Of a stretch of 9,796 nucleotides of DNA, positions 1 through 7,192 are shown piece after piece. Source of the stretch: Bacillota bacterium. GTDB lineage: Bacteria > Bacillota > Clostridia > UBA1381. A program made the translations under genes and the position numbers. The notes beneath the pieces are model-generated. The model ran no database searches, was not told the origin of the DNA, and worked only from the letters and a program-made list of their open reading frames with translations. Where the stretch lies: positions 2,035 through 11,830 of the forward strand of contig JAJPXA010000149.1 in NCBI GenBank assembly GCA_021205715.1, in the 5' to 3' direction. Position 1 is the stretch's first letter, and each line of letters begins with the position of its first letter.

Positions 1-978
1 TTTGCGGACGGGGAATATTTTATAAATATATATTATACCCAAAAGGGCAGCCGCGCATTGACCGCGGACGGTCACCCGCTCGGATTTGACCAATTGCCGC
101 TTTCGGGCGCGTATGCGGTGCCCAAAACGCGCAAAGAGGGACATATAAAGGTGTCCGAAAACCGCACGAAGATAACGGTGAACGGAAATCACTTTTTCTA
201 CCGTTTCGATAAGCTCAAGGGCTGCTTTGAGAAAATGAACATAAACGGAAACGATATAATAAACACAAGAGCCGAGTGGAACATATACCGTGCGCCGACG
301 GACAACGACAGGCATATTCGTATGATGTGGAAGCGCGGCGGCTATGACCGCGCGGCGGTAAACTGCCGCAAAGCCGAGGTTGAATACGGCGACACGGTCG
401 TAATTCGCTCTGAGCTTACAATATCGGCGGCGCACTGCAAATATATCGTGAGCGTCAAGGCGGATTGGGAGATATACCCCGACGGCACGGTTGAGCTTAG
501 CTGTGAATGTGATAAAAACGAGGATATGCCGTATTTGCCGAGGTTCGGCATACGCGCCGAAACGGACGTTAAGACGGTCGAATACTACGGCTGCGGCCCG
601 TATGAGAGCTACGAGGACAAGCACGAGGCATCGTATATCGGATTGTTCAAATCGGATGTTGACGAGATGCATGAGGACTATATTTTCCCGCAGGAAAACG
701 GCAGTCACTGCTTCTGCCGTATGGCGCGGTTTATCGCCGACGGCTATACCTGGACGGTATACGCGGATAATTTCTCGTTTAACGCGTCGCGCTATACTCA
801 AGAGGAGCTTGACGTGAAAAGGCATAATTACGAGCTTGAAGAATCGGATAAAACAATCCTGTGCATAGATTACCGTATGAGCGGCATAGGCTCGCACAGC
901 TGCGGCCCCGAGTTGCCGGAAAAATACAGGATAGACGATAAGCGCTTCACTTATAAGCAGATATGGAAATTTGAATAA
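1..978 (+). CDS. Glycoside hydrolase family 2 beta-galactosidase, C-terminal part (5' end outside window)
   Basis: This is the C-terminal 325 residues of a LacZ-like GH2 enzyme, which hydrolyses terminal beta-galactosides in sugar use. The frame is open from base 1, so the start codon and the catalytic TIM barrel lie upstream. Residues 1-36 resemble the last immunoglobulin-like domain (FADGEYFIN, then GHPLGFDQLPL). The rest is the LacZ-type small-chain beta-sandwich: RAPTDND at residues 97-103, the stretch LPRFGIRAE, then YGCGPYESYEDK and a PQENGSH motif, and near the end SGIGSHSCGPELPEKY, all typical positions in this family. The catalytic glutamates are not in the window, so activity and exact substrate cannot be judged. 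The ORF ends in TAA, 24 bases before yhbY, on the same strand. The family call is firm; galactose specificity is inferred, since related GH2 enzymes act on other glycosides. Confidence 0.9.
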   Translation, partial: FADGEYFINIYYTQKGSRALTADGHPLGFDQLPLSGAYAVPKTRKEGHIKVSENRTKITVNGNHFFYRFDKLKGCFEKMNINGNDIINTRAEWNIYRAPTDNDRHIRMMWKRGGYDRAAVNCRKAEVEYGDTVVIRSELTISAAHCKYIVSVKADWEIYPDGTVELSCECDKNEDMPYLPRFGIRAETDVKTVEYYGCGPYESYEDKHEASYIGLFKSDVDEMHEDYIFPQENGSHCFCRMARFIADGYTWTVYADNFSFNASRYTQEELDVKRHNYELEESDKTILCIDYRMSGIGSHSCGPELPEKYRIDDKRFTYKQIWKFE

Positions 979-990
979 AATCAGCAGAAT

Positions 991-1005
991 GGAGAATATG
1001 AATTG
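991..1005 (+). promoter_or_regulatory. Ribosome binding site and TTG start of yhbY
   Basis: GGAG at 991-994 lies 8 bases before the TTG at 1003, which is good spacing. An ATG at 998-1000 lies only 3 bases from the GGAG and runs ATG-AAT-TGA, stopping after two codons. The TGA overlaps the TTG start by two bases. The TTG is therefore the real start. Confidence 0.7.
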
Positions 1006-1308
1006 ATTACAAGCAAGCAACGAGCGTATTTGAGGAAAATCGCTCACGATTTGGAGCCTATTTTTCAAATAGGCAAGGACGGGATAACGGACGAGCTTTT
1101 AAAGGGCATATCGCAGGCGCTCAATAAGCGCGAGTTAGTAAAGGTGCATATTTTGGAGAGCGCTTTGCTCGATACCAAAACCGCGTGCAATGACGCGGCG
1201 GCAAGGCTCGGCGCGGAACCTGTGCAGGCGATAGGAAACAAATTCATCCTATACCGCGAGTCGGAGGATGAGAAATATCGAAAAATCGAGCTGAAGCGGG
1301 TAAAATGA
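1003..1308 (+). CDS. yhbY: YhbY family CRM-domain RNA-binding protein (ribosome assembly)
   Basis: A 101-residue protein, the usual length for a stand-alone CRM (YhbY) domain. These proteins bind rRNA and associate with pre-50S ribosomal particles. The start is TTG, set by GGAG 8 bases upstream. The opening SKQRAYLRKIAHDLEPIFQIG is the family signature, and the RNA-binding GxxG loop is G24-K-D-G27. Further conserved parts are the ELVKVH strand near residue 45 and the IGNKFILYR strand near residue 80. The protein ends basic (IELKRVK), as expected for RNA binding. Its stop overlaps the nadD start as ATGA, so the two are translationally coupled. In many Firmicutes obgE, a ribosome-assembly GTPase, precedes this gene; here a beta-galactosidase does. 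Confidence 0.95.
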   Translation: MITSKQRAYLRKIAHDLEPIFQIGKDGITDELLKGISQALNKRELVKVHILESALLDTKTACNDAAARLGAEPVQAIGNKFILYRESEDEKYRKIELKRVK

Positions 1309-1895
1309 AGATAGGATTGATGGGCGGCACCTTTGACCCGATTCACAATATGCACATCGCGCTTGCAAAAAGCGCGGCGGCGGAATGCGGGCTTGACAGG
1401 GTGATATTTATGACCGCCGGCAACACGCCGCATAAATCCGGCGTTACCGACGCGGCGGCGCGCTATGAAATGACGCGGCTCGCGGTTGAGGATATACCCG
1501 AATTTTCCGCGAGCGATTACGAGGTGAATTTAACCGGATATTCGTATTCTGTGAATACGTTGAAATATCTCAAGGGCAAGTACCCCGATGACGAGATATG
1601 CTTTATAATCGGCGAGGATTCGCTTTCGTATATCGAAAATTGGTACCGTCCGGAGGAAATCGCAAGGCTTTGCACGCTTTTGGTGTATCCGAGAACGAGC
1701 GAAAAAACGCTCCTTACTCTCGCGGATAGGGTAAGGGAGCGGCTCGGCGCGAAAATAGTGTGCATTAACGCGCCGGTGCTTGACATATCGTCAACCGAGA
1801 TACGCGAAAGGCTCAAAGCGGGCGGCGATGTTTCGGATATGGTGGATAAAAAGGTACTGAAATATATAAATGAAAATAATCTTTACAAGAGGTGA
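1305..1895 (+). CDS. nadD: Nicotinate-nucleotide adenylyltransferase
   Basis: A 196-residue enzyme that joins ATP and nicotinate mononucleotide to form deamido-NAD, a step in cytoplasmic NAD synthesis. The nucleotidyltransferase signature GGTFDPIHNMH is at residues 7-17 and the C-terminal ISSTEIR motif at residues 161-167. Between them are NTPHK and IGEDSLSYIENW, both in the expected places. The second histidine of the HxGH-type motif is preceded by methionine (H14-N-M-H17), where glycine is usual; both histidines are kept. Length and domain layout are normal. The ATG overlaps the yhbY stop by four bases, and the stop TGA lies inside the Shine-Dalgarno of yqeK, so the gene is tightly packed in the operon. 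Confidence 0.96.
   Translation: MKIGLMGGTFDPIHNMHIALAKSAAAECGLDRVIFMTAGNTPHKSGVTDAAARYEMTRLAVEDIPEFSASDYEVNLTGYSYSVNTLKYLKGKYPDDEICFIIGEDSLSYIENWYRPEEIARLCTLLVYPRTSEKTLLTLADRVRERLGAKIVCINAPVLDISSTEIRERLKAGGDVSDMVDKKVLKYINENNLYKR
1888..1895 (+). promoter_or_regulatory. Ribosome binding site of yqeK
   Basis: AGAGGTGA at 1888-1895 ends 4 bases before the ATG at 1900 and includes the nadD stop codon. It decides the yqeK start: the in-frame ATG at 1870 lies upstream of this site, within nadD, and has no comparable purine tract. Confidence 0.7.
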
Positions 1896-1899
1896 CATT

Positions 1900-2505
1900 A
1901 TGCCGTCGGATTACGAAAAAATCAAAAATCGGCTTGAAAAAATACTGCCGAAAAAGCGCTATATCCATTCGTTGGGCGTTGCGGACGAGGCGAGGCGCCT
2001 TGCCGCGATATACGGTGCGGATGAGGATAAGGCATACCTTGCGGGACTTCTGCACGATAACGCGAAAGCCTACCCGATTGAGAAGCAAATAGCGCTGTGC
2101 GCCGATTACGGCGTTAAGCTCGACGACGCGCTTTTGCAATGTCCACCGGTAATTCACGGCTTTTTGGGACGCGCGATAGCGAAAAAGGATTATAAGATAA
2201 AGGATAAGGGAATCCTTAATGCGATAAGGTATCATACCGTGGGCAGAGCCGGTATGAGTCTTTTGGAAAAGATAATATATATCGCCGATATGACCGAGCC
2301 GAGCCGTGATTTTGACGGTGTCGAGGATTTAAGACGGCAGGTTGACGCGGATTTGGATGAAGCGCTTATAATGTGCATCCGCGAGCAGTTGGCGGTTCAA
2401 TGCGGGCGCCGAAGCACAATCCACCCGAATATGATATGTATGTGGAACGATTTGATTTTAAATAAAGGAGAACGGATATGGAAAATGAAAGACTGCAAAT
2501 TATAA
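1900..2505 (+). CDS. yqeK: YqeK family HD-domain phosphohydrolase (symmetrical Ap4A hydrolase)
   Basis: A 201-residue HD-superfamily protein. YqeK proteins cleave diadenosine tetraphosphate symmetrically into two ADP, removing an alarmone-like dinucleotide that aminoacyl-tRNA synthetases form as a by-product. The metal-binding set is complete: H23, the HD pair H52-D53 with K56 (HDNAK), H86, H112 (RYHT) and D130 (IADMTEP). The family ending, near IHPN, is followed by about 19 residues that run over the start of rsfS. I chose the ATG at 1900 for its strong ribosome site; an in-frame ATG at 1870 would add 10 residues and overlap nadD. The gene follows nadD directly, the usual Firmicutes arrangement. 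The enzyme name rests on the family, not on anything unique here. Confidence 0.93.
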   Translation: MPSDYEKIKNRLEKILPKKRYIHSLGVADEARRLAAIYGADEDKAYLAGLLHDNAKAYPIEKQIALCADYGVKLDDALLQCPPVIHGFLGRAIAKKDYKIKDKGILNAIRYHTVGRAGMSLLEKIIYIADMTEPSRDFDGVEDLRRQVDADLDEALIMCIREQLAVQCGRRSTIHPNMICMWNDLILNKGERIWKMKDCKL

Positions 2506-2825
2506 AAAACGCGCTTGAGGATAAGAAAGCGTCAAATATTGAAATACTCGATGTTTCAAAGCAGACATCACTCGGCGATTATTTTGTTATCGCGTCGTGT
2601 CAGTCGTCGATACAGGTTCGCGCGTGCGTGGATGAGGTTGAGGAAAAGATGCTTGACGCGGGTTACGAGGTAAAGCACAAGGAAGGCTATCGCGGCGGCA
2701 GTTGGATATTGATGGATTACGGCGATATAATCGTGCACGTAATGCAGCAGGAGGCGCGCGAGTTTTACTCGATCGAGCGCCTGTGGGACGACGCGGGAGC
2801 GCTTGAAAACGATAAGGATGAATAA
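2478..2825 (+). CDS. rsfS: Ribosomal silencing factor RsfS
   Basis: A 115-residue RsfS/Iojap-family protein. It binds ribosomal protein uL14 on the large subunit and blocks joining of the 30S and 50S subunits, lowering translation when nutrients are short. The signature is clear: LGDYFVIASCQSS near residues 32-44, EGYRGGSWILMDYGDIIVHVM in the middle, and the REFYSIERLW ending. Length is normal. AAAGGAG at 2464-2470 lies 7 bases before the ATG. The gene overlaps the end of yqeK by 28 bases in another frame, which suggests coupled translation. leuS starts 23 bases downstream. A lytR-type gene that often sits between yqeK and rsfS in Clostridia is not present. Confidence 0.96.
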   Translation: MENERLQIIKNALEDKKASNIEILDVSKQTSLGDYFVIASCQSSIQVRACVDEVEEKMLDAGYEVKHKEGYRGGSWILMDYGDIIVHVMQQEAREFYSIERLWDDAGALENDKDE

Positions 2826-2848
2826 TAAAGGATAAGGAGATAAGAAAA

Positions 2849-5260
2849 ATGGAAACCTATAATTTTAAGGCTATCGAGAAAAAATGGCAGGACAAATGGG
2901 AGGACGCGGGTATTTTCCACGCTGAAAACAACAGCGTAAAGGAAAAATTTTTCGCAATGATTGAGTTCCCATATCCGTCGGGAGCGGGTTTGCACGTAGG
3001 GCACCCGAGGAGCTATACCGCGCTTGATATTATCGCGAGAAAGCGCCGTATGGAGGGATACAACGTGCTTTATCCGATAGGCTGGGACGCTTTCGGTCTG
3101 CCTACGGAAAATTTTGCCATTAAGAATAAGGTTCATCCGAAAATTGTCACCGAAAAAAATATCGCGAATTTTACGCGTCAGCTTAAAATGCTCGGTTTTT
3201 CATTCGACTGGACAAGAGAGGTAAACACGACCGACCCGAGCTATTATAAATGGACGCAGTGGATATTTTTGCAGATGTTCAAGCACGGTCTTGCATATAA
3301 GCAGGAGATGCCTATAAACTGGTGTACCGGCTGCAAGGTGGGACTTTCAAACGAAGAGGTTGTAAACGGTGTGTGCGAACGCTGCGGCAGCGAGGTTGTT
3401 CAGAAGAGAAAGAGCCAGTGGATGCTGAAAATCACGGAATACGCGCAGCGGCTCATTGACGACCTTGACGATGTTGATTACCTTGAAAAGATAAAAACTC
3501 AGCAGAAAAACTGGATAGGCAGAAGCGAGGGCGCGGAGGTTAAATTCAAGCTATCCACGGGCGATGAAATGGTTGTGTACACAACCCGCGCGGACACGCT
3601 GTTCGGCGCGACATACACGGTTATGTCGCCGGAGCATCAGCTGATTGAAAAAATGAAGGACTCGATAACGAATTATGACGAGGTTCTCGCATATAAAGCG
3701 GCGGCGGCGAAAAAGTCCGAATTTGAGCGCACGGAGCTTGCAAAGGAAAAGACCGGCGTTAAGCTTGAGGGCATTTACGCGGTAAATCCCGCTAACGGCG
3801 ATAAGCTGCCGGTGTTCATTTCCGACTATGTTCTTGTAACCTACGGCACGGGCGCTATTATGGCGGTTCCCGCGCACGACAGCCGCGACTGGGAGTTTGC
3901 GAAGAAATTCAATCTTCCGATTATAGAGGTTGTTTCGGGCGGAAAGAATGTTCAGGAGGAGGCTTACACGGACGTTTATAAGGGCAATATGGTAAATTCC
4001 GGATTCCTTAACGGACTGCCCGTAAAGCAGGCGATTCCGACAATGATAGATTGGCTTGAAAAAGAGGGACTCGGTAAGAGAAAGGTAAACTTCAAGCTGC
4101 GCGACTGGGTATTTTCGCGTCAGCGTTACTGGGGCGAGCCTATTCCGTTGGTACACTGCGATAAGTGCGGTTGGGTAGCAATTCCGGAAAGCGAGTTGCC
4201 GCTTGAGTTGCCGGAGATTGAAACCTTTGAGCCGGGAGAGAACGGCGAATCGCCGCTTGCAAAGGCATATGACTGGATAAACACGACCTGCCCCAAGTGT
4301 GGCGGCAAGGCTCAGCGCGAAACCGACACAATGCCGCAATGGGCAGGCTCAAGTTGGTACTTCCTGAGATATATGGACCCGCATAATAACGATGCTTTGG
4401 CGTCAAAAGAGGCGCTTGAATACTGGTCGCCCGTCGATTGGTATAACGGCGGTATGGAGCATACGACACTGCATCTGCTCTACTCTCGCTTCTGGCATAA
4501 ATTCCTGTACGATATAGGCGTGGTTCCGACAAAGGAGCCGTATATGAAGCGTACCTCTCACGGTATGATTTTGGGCGAGAACAACGAGAAGATGTCAAAG
4601 TCAAGGGGAAATGTGGTAAATCCCGATGATGTTGTAAACGAGTTCGGCGCGGACGCGTTCAGAACCTATGAAATGTTTATCGGAGCGTTTGACCAGTCAA
4701 CGCCGTGGTCACAGCAGGGATTAAAGGGCTGCTATAAATTCCTTGAAAGAGTATGGAATTTGCAGTCAATCGTAACCGATGAGGATGGTTACAGTACCGA
4801 GGCGGAGAGCGCGATGCACAAGACGATAAAGAAGGTAAGCGAGGATATTGAGCGAATGAAGTTCAATACCGCGATTGCCGCGATTATGTCGCTTGTAAAC
4901 GACCTCTCGAAAATCGGAAAGGTTACAAAGGGCGAATATAAAACGCTTATAACGCTTTTGAACCCGTTCGCACCGCATATGACCGAGGAGCTTTGGCAGA
5001 AATACGGCGACAGCGAATTTTTGTCAATCGAGCCGTGGCCTCAATATGACGAGGCGAAAACGGTTGACGATGAGATAGAGATAGTCGTGCAGATTAACGG
5101 CAAGGTAAAGGACAAGCTGTCCGTAAAGGCTGATATAGATAAGGCGGGACTTGAGGAAACAGCGTTAAACAGTGAAAAAATACAGCGCCTTACCGAGGGA
5201 AAAACGGTGGTAAAGGTAATCGCTGTGCCGGGCAGACTTGTAAATTTGGTTGTAAAATAA
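2849..5260 (+). CDS. leuS: Leucyl-tRNA synthetase
   Basis: An 803-residue class I synthetase that charges tRNA-Leu, full length for the bacterial type. The HIGH-type motif is HVGH at residues 49-52, within PYPSGAGLHVGH, and KMSKS is at residues 581-585. The CP1 editing domain, which clears mischarged tRNA, carries its threonine-rich motif TTRADTLFG from residue 245 and GTGAIMAVPAHDSRD at 333-347, with the conserved aspartates in place. There are two zinc-type cysteine sets: C159/C162/C176/C179 and C437/C440/C481/C484. The anticodon-binding domain includes NPFAPHMTEELW, and the protein ends with the small C-terminal domain (VQINGKVKDKL). AAGGAG at 2834-2839 lies 9 bases before the ATG. The 23-base gap after rsfS leaves no room for a T-box leader, so leuS is probably expressed from the upstream operon promoter. 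Confidence 0.98.
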   Translation: METYNFKAIEKKWQDKWEDAGIFHAENNSVKEKFFAMIEFPYPSGAGLHVGHPRSYTALDIIARKRRMEGYNVLYPIGWDAFGLPTENFAIKNKVHPKIVTEKNIANFTRQLKMLGFSFDWTREVNTTDPSYYKWTQWIFLQMFKHGLAYKQEMPINWCTGCKVGLSNEEVVNGVCERCGSEVVQKRKSQWMLKITEYAQRLIDDLDDVDYLEKIKTQQKNWIGRSEGAEVKFKLSTGDEMVVYTTRADTLFGATYTVMSPEHQLIEKMKDSITNYDEVLAYKAAAAKKSEFERTELAKEKTGVKLEGIYAVNPANGDKLPVFISDYVLVTYGTGAIMAVPAHDSRDWEFAKKFNLPIIEVVSGGKNVQEEAYTDVYKGNMVNSGFLNGLPVKQAIPTMIDWLEKEGLGKRKVNFKLRDWVFSRQRYWGEPIPLVHCDKCGWVAIPESELPLELPEIETFEPGENGESPLAKAYDWINTTCPKCGGKAQRETDTMPQWAGSSWYFLRYMDPHNNDALASKEALEYWSPVDWYNGGMEHTTLHLLYSRFWHKFLYDIGVVPTKEPYMKRTSHGMILGENNEKMSKSRGNVVNPDDVVNEFGADAFRTYEMFIGAFDQSTPWSQQGLKGCYKFLERVWNLQSIVTDEDGYSTEAESAMHKTIKKVSEDIERMKFNTAIAAIMSLVNDLSKIGKVTKGEYKTLITLLNPFAPHMTEELWQKYGDSEFLSIEPWPQYDEAKTVDDEIEIVVQINGKVKDKLSVKADIDKAGLEETALNSEKIQRLTEGKTVVKVIAVPGRLVNLVVK

Positions 5261-5270
5261 CAAAAATATA

Positions 5271-5302
5271 AAACGGCGCCCAAATTTAATATTTGCCCGT
5301 TT
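5271..5302 (+). other. Imperfect hairpin in the leuS-GT4 gap
   Basis: AAACGG (5271-5276) can pair with CCGTTT (5297-5302), and CAAAT (5281-5285) with ATTTG (5291-5295), around a TTAAT loop; an uneven internal loop (CGCC against C) separates the two stems. No T-run follows, so it is not a standard terminator. It ends 2 bases before the AAGGGG ribosome site of the next gene and could influence its translation, or could be chance. Confidence 0.3.
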
Positions 5303-5304
5303 GC

Positions 5305-5310
5305 AAGGGG
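5305..5310 (+). promoter_or_regulatory. Ribosome binding site of the GT4 gene
   Basis: AAGGGG at 5305-5310 lies 8 bases before the ATG at 5319. It overlaps the region that an upstream TTG (5301) would translate, so the ATG is the start. Confidence 0.65.
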
Positions 5311-5318
5311 ATATTCAT

Positions 5319-6476
5319 ATGAAAAAAAATATACTTATTGTAAATAACAATATGGCAATCGGCGGGATTCAGAAATCGCTCGCGAATCTTTTGAATGCCG
5401 TTTCGGACAAATATAACATCACGCTTTTGCTTTTATATAAATCAGGCGATTTGCTCGGCGCGGTGCCGGATAATGTTAAGGTAATCGAGGCGGGTAAGGC
5501 GGTCAGAATAATGGGTATGACCCACCGCCAGGCGATGTCCGACGGAATAATAACGGGCGCGTACCGCTCGTTTTGGACGATTTTGACGCGGATATTCGGC
5601 ACTAAATTGACATTTCCGATTCTCTCGAAAATGTACCGTCTTAAAGGGGAATACGACTGCGCAATCTCGTTTATGCAGAACAGCGCGATAAATATTTTTT
5701 ACGGCGGCTGTAACGAGATTGTGTTAAACTCCGTTAAAAGTCCGTATAAGGTGTGTTTTATACACTGCGATTTCCTGAATTACGAGGGCAATAACTCGTA
5801 TAATATCAAGACGACAAAGCGCTTCGATAGGATTGTCGGGGTGTCAAAATCGGTAACCGAGCGGTTTTTGGAGGTTGTTCCCGACGCACGTGAAAAGGCG
5901 GTAACGGTACGCAACTGCTATGACTTCGACGCGCTCGAGCGTATGGGCGGCGAGTATGAGGCGGATTACACCGACGGTGTCGTAAATATTTTTTCGGCGT
6001 CGAGAATAAGCGCCGAAAAGGGGATATTGCGGATGATACCGATTTTTGAGCGCATAAAAAAGAGCGGCGCGAAATTCAAATGGAGAATCGCGGGCGGCGG
6101 CATAGAAGCGGAAAAAGCGAAAAATCTTACCGCAAGCCTCGGGCTTGAGAATGATATTATTTTTCTCGGACAGCTCGCGAACCCGTATCCATACTTCAAA
6201 CGCTCGGATTTGCTGTTGGTTCCGTCATATGCCGAGGCGGCGCCGATGGTGTTCGGCGAGGCGAAATTCTTCGGTCTTCCGGTTTTTACGACCGACACAA
6301 CCTCCGCCGTGGAGATGGTAAAAAATGAGGGGATAGGCGATGTGTGCGCCAATAACGATGAGGATATAGAAAAAGAGCTGACGAGAGTTATCGCGAACTT
6401 TAAGAGAGAAAAATACAAAAAAACCGCGGACAATTCCGAGGCGGCGGCGGAATTTGAGAAAATGCTGATTAATTAA
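5319..6476 (+). CDS. Glycosyltransferase family 4
   Basis: A 385-residue GT-B fold, retaining-type glycosyltransferase that moves a sugar from a nucleotide donor onto a glycan or lipid-linked acceptor at the cytoplasmic face of the membrane. The N-terminal acceptor half opens with ILIVNNNMAIGGIQKS; the glycine-rich loop is G15-G16. The donor half has SRISAEKG with R229 and K234, which in this family contact the donor diphosphate, then the EX7E motif at E306 to E314 (EAAPMVFGE). The length is typical and I see no signal peptide or membrane segment. The ATG is chosen for AAGGGG 8 bases upstream. It follows leuS by 58 bases and precedes the DUF1919 gene by 21. The neighbour suggests surface polysaccharide or cell-wall glycan synthesis; sugar and acceptor cannot be told from sequence. 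Confidence 0.92.
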   Translation: MKKNILIVNNNMAIGGIQKSLANLLNAVSDKYNITLLLLYKSGDLLGAVPDNVKVIEAGKAVRIMGMTHRQAMSDGIITGAYRSFWTILTRIFGTKLTFPILSKMYRLKGEYDCAISFMQNSAINIFYGGCNEIVLNSVKSPYKVCFIHCDFLNYEGNNSYNIKTTKRFDRIVGVSKSVTERFLEVVPDAREKAVTVRNCYDFDALERMGGEYEADYTDGVVNIFSASRISAEKGILRMIPIFERIKKSGAKFKWRIAGGGIEAEKAKNLTASLGLENDIIFLGQLANPYPYFKRSDLLLVPSYAEAAPMVFGEAKFFGLPVFTTDTTSAVEMVKNEGIGDVCANNDEDIEKELTRVIANFKREKYKKTADNSEAAAEFEKMLIN

Positions 6477-6483
6477 TTGGGCA

Positions 6484-6490
6484 GGGGAGG
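6484..6490 (+). promoter_or_regulatory. Ribosome binding site of the DUF1919 gene
   Basis: GGGGAGG at 6484-6490 lies 7 bases before the ATG at 6498. It rules out the TTG at 6477, which lies upstream of it and directly follows the GT4 stop. Confidence 0.7.
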
Positions 6491-6497
6491 AATTAAT

Positions 6498-7160
6498 ATG
6501 GATTTAAACGCAATAAAACGCTCTTTAAAAAGCAAGATGCTGAACTTACCGCATATCGCGGCGAAGCGAAAAAAATACCTTGAATCTATGCGCGCCGAAT
6601 ATGATTATTCGCTTCCGACTCCGTCGATAATATGCACCGCCTGCATAGGAGGTATGATTTCAAACAATTTGGGGTTGCGGTTTATGTCGCCGACTGTAAA
6701 TTTATGGATGATGCCGCAGGATATAGTGAAATTTTTAACGGATATGGACACCTATTTAAACGCCGATTTTGTCGAGGATAAAACCACTCAGTACACATAT
6801 CCCGTCGGACGGCTCAAGGATATTACGGTATATTTCAACCATTATCCCGATTTTGACGCGGCGGTAAGCAAATGGAACGACAGAAAACAGAGAATAGACC
6901 GTGAAAATATGTACATAATCACCGACGACAAATTTTTGACGGATGAGGATATAGCGGCGCTTGAGAGCGTAAAATGCAAGCGTCTTATAATTTTTACAAA
7001 GGATGAGGAAAGAGATTCCCATTTTTTCAAGCTCAAAGCGTATGAGGGTATGTCCGAAGTCGGAAATTACAGCGTCAGAGATTTCAGCGGCTTTTCCACG
7101 TTTGAAAAGGAATTTAATTATTCCGCGTGGCTCAGCGGCAAGGATAACATCAGGATGTAA
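6498..7160 (+). CDS. DUF1919 family protein, probable surface-glycan biosynthesis
   Basis: A 220-residue protein that I place in DUF1919 from its pattern: ISNNLGLRFMSPTVNLW (residues 54-70), a DIVKFL segment, YPVGRLKDITVYFNHY (101-116), then a W126-N-D-R129-K-Q-R132 stretch and DRENMYI. DUF1919 members commonly lie in capsule and exopolysaccharide clusters, and their biochemical role is not established as far as I know. No signal peptide or membrane segment is visible, so it is probably cytoplasmic. The N-terminus (to about residue 35) is basic and not part of the core. It lies 21 bases after the GT4 gene and ends against a strong terminator, so the two probably work together on one glycan; that link is inferred from position. 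Confidence 0.82.
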   Translation: MDLNAIKRSLKSKMLNLPHIAAKRKKYLESMRAEYDYSLPTPSIICTACIGGMISNNLGLRFMSPTVNLWMMPQDIVKFLTDMDTYLNADFVEDKTTQYTYPVGRLKDITVYFNHYPDFDAAVSKWNDRKQRIDRENMYIITDDKFLTDEDIAALESVKCKRLIIFTKDEERDSHFFKLKAYEGMSEVGNYSVRDFSGFSTFEKEFNYSAWLSGKDNIRM

Positions 7161-7192
7161 AAAATCGCCGTCATTTCCGACGGCGATTTTTT
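7159..7192. terminator. Bidirectional rho-independent terminator
   Basis: A perfect 14-bp inverted repeat, 7159-7172 with 7179-7192, around a 6-base ATTTCC loop. The GC core is TCGCCGTC/GACGGCGA, flanked by an A-run on the left and a T-run on the right. It therefore ends both the + strand DUF1919 transcript and the - strand GT2 transcript. It overlaps the DUF1919 stop and the GT2 stop by two bases each. Confidence 0.93.

Noticed and set aside
946..979. Possible promoter at the end of the GH2 gene for yhbY
   Set aside because: TTCACT is a fair -35, but nothing resembling TATAAT lies at proper spacing.
2826..2848. T-box leader for leuS
   Set aside because: Such leaders need some 150-300 bases; only 23 bases separate rsfS and leuS, and no T-box motif is seen.
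3551..4339. A 262-codon open frame on the - strand inside leuS
   Set aside because: It lies wholly within the strongly conserved leuS gene. Its translation is rich in arginine and leucine with no recognisable domain, as expected for a shadow frame of high-GC codons.
4140..4604. A 154-codon open frame on the - strand inside leuS
   Set aside because: It is antisense to the zinc and KMSKS regions of leuS and has no domain-like pattern.
5245..5272. Possible promoter before the GT4 gene (TTTGGT-16-TATAAA)
   Set aside because: The -35 is poor, it overlaps the end of leuS, and the -10 runs into the hairpin stem. It is too weak to annotate.
6647..6656. AGGAGG followed by ATG within the DUF1919 gene
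   Set aside because: The spacing to the ATG is one base, too short for initiation. The sequence encodes the conserved G-G-M of the family, so it is a codon coincidence.
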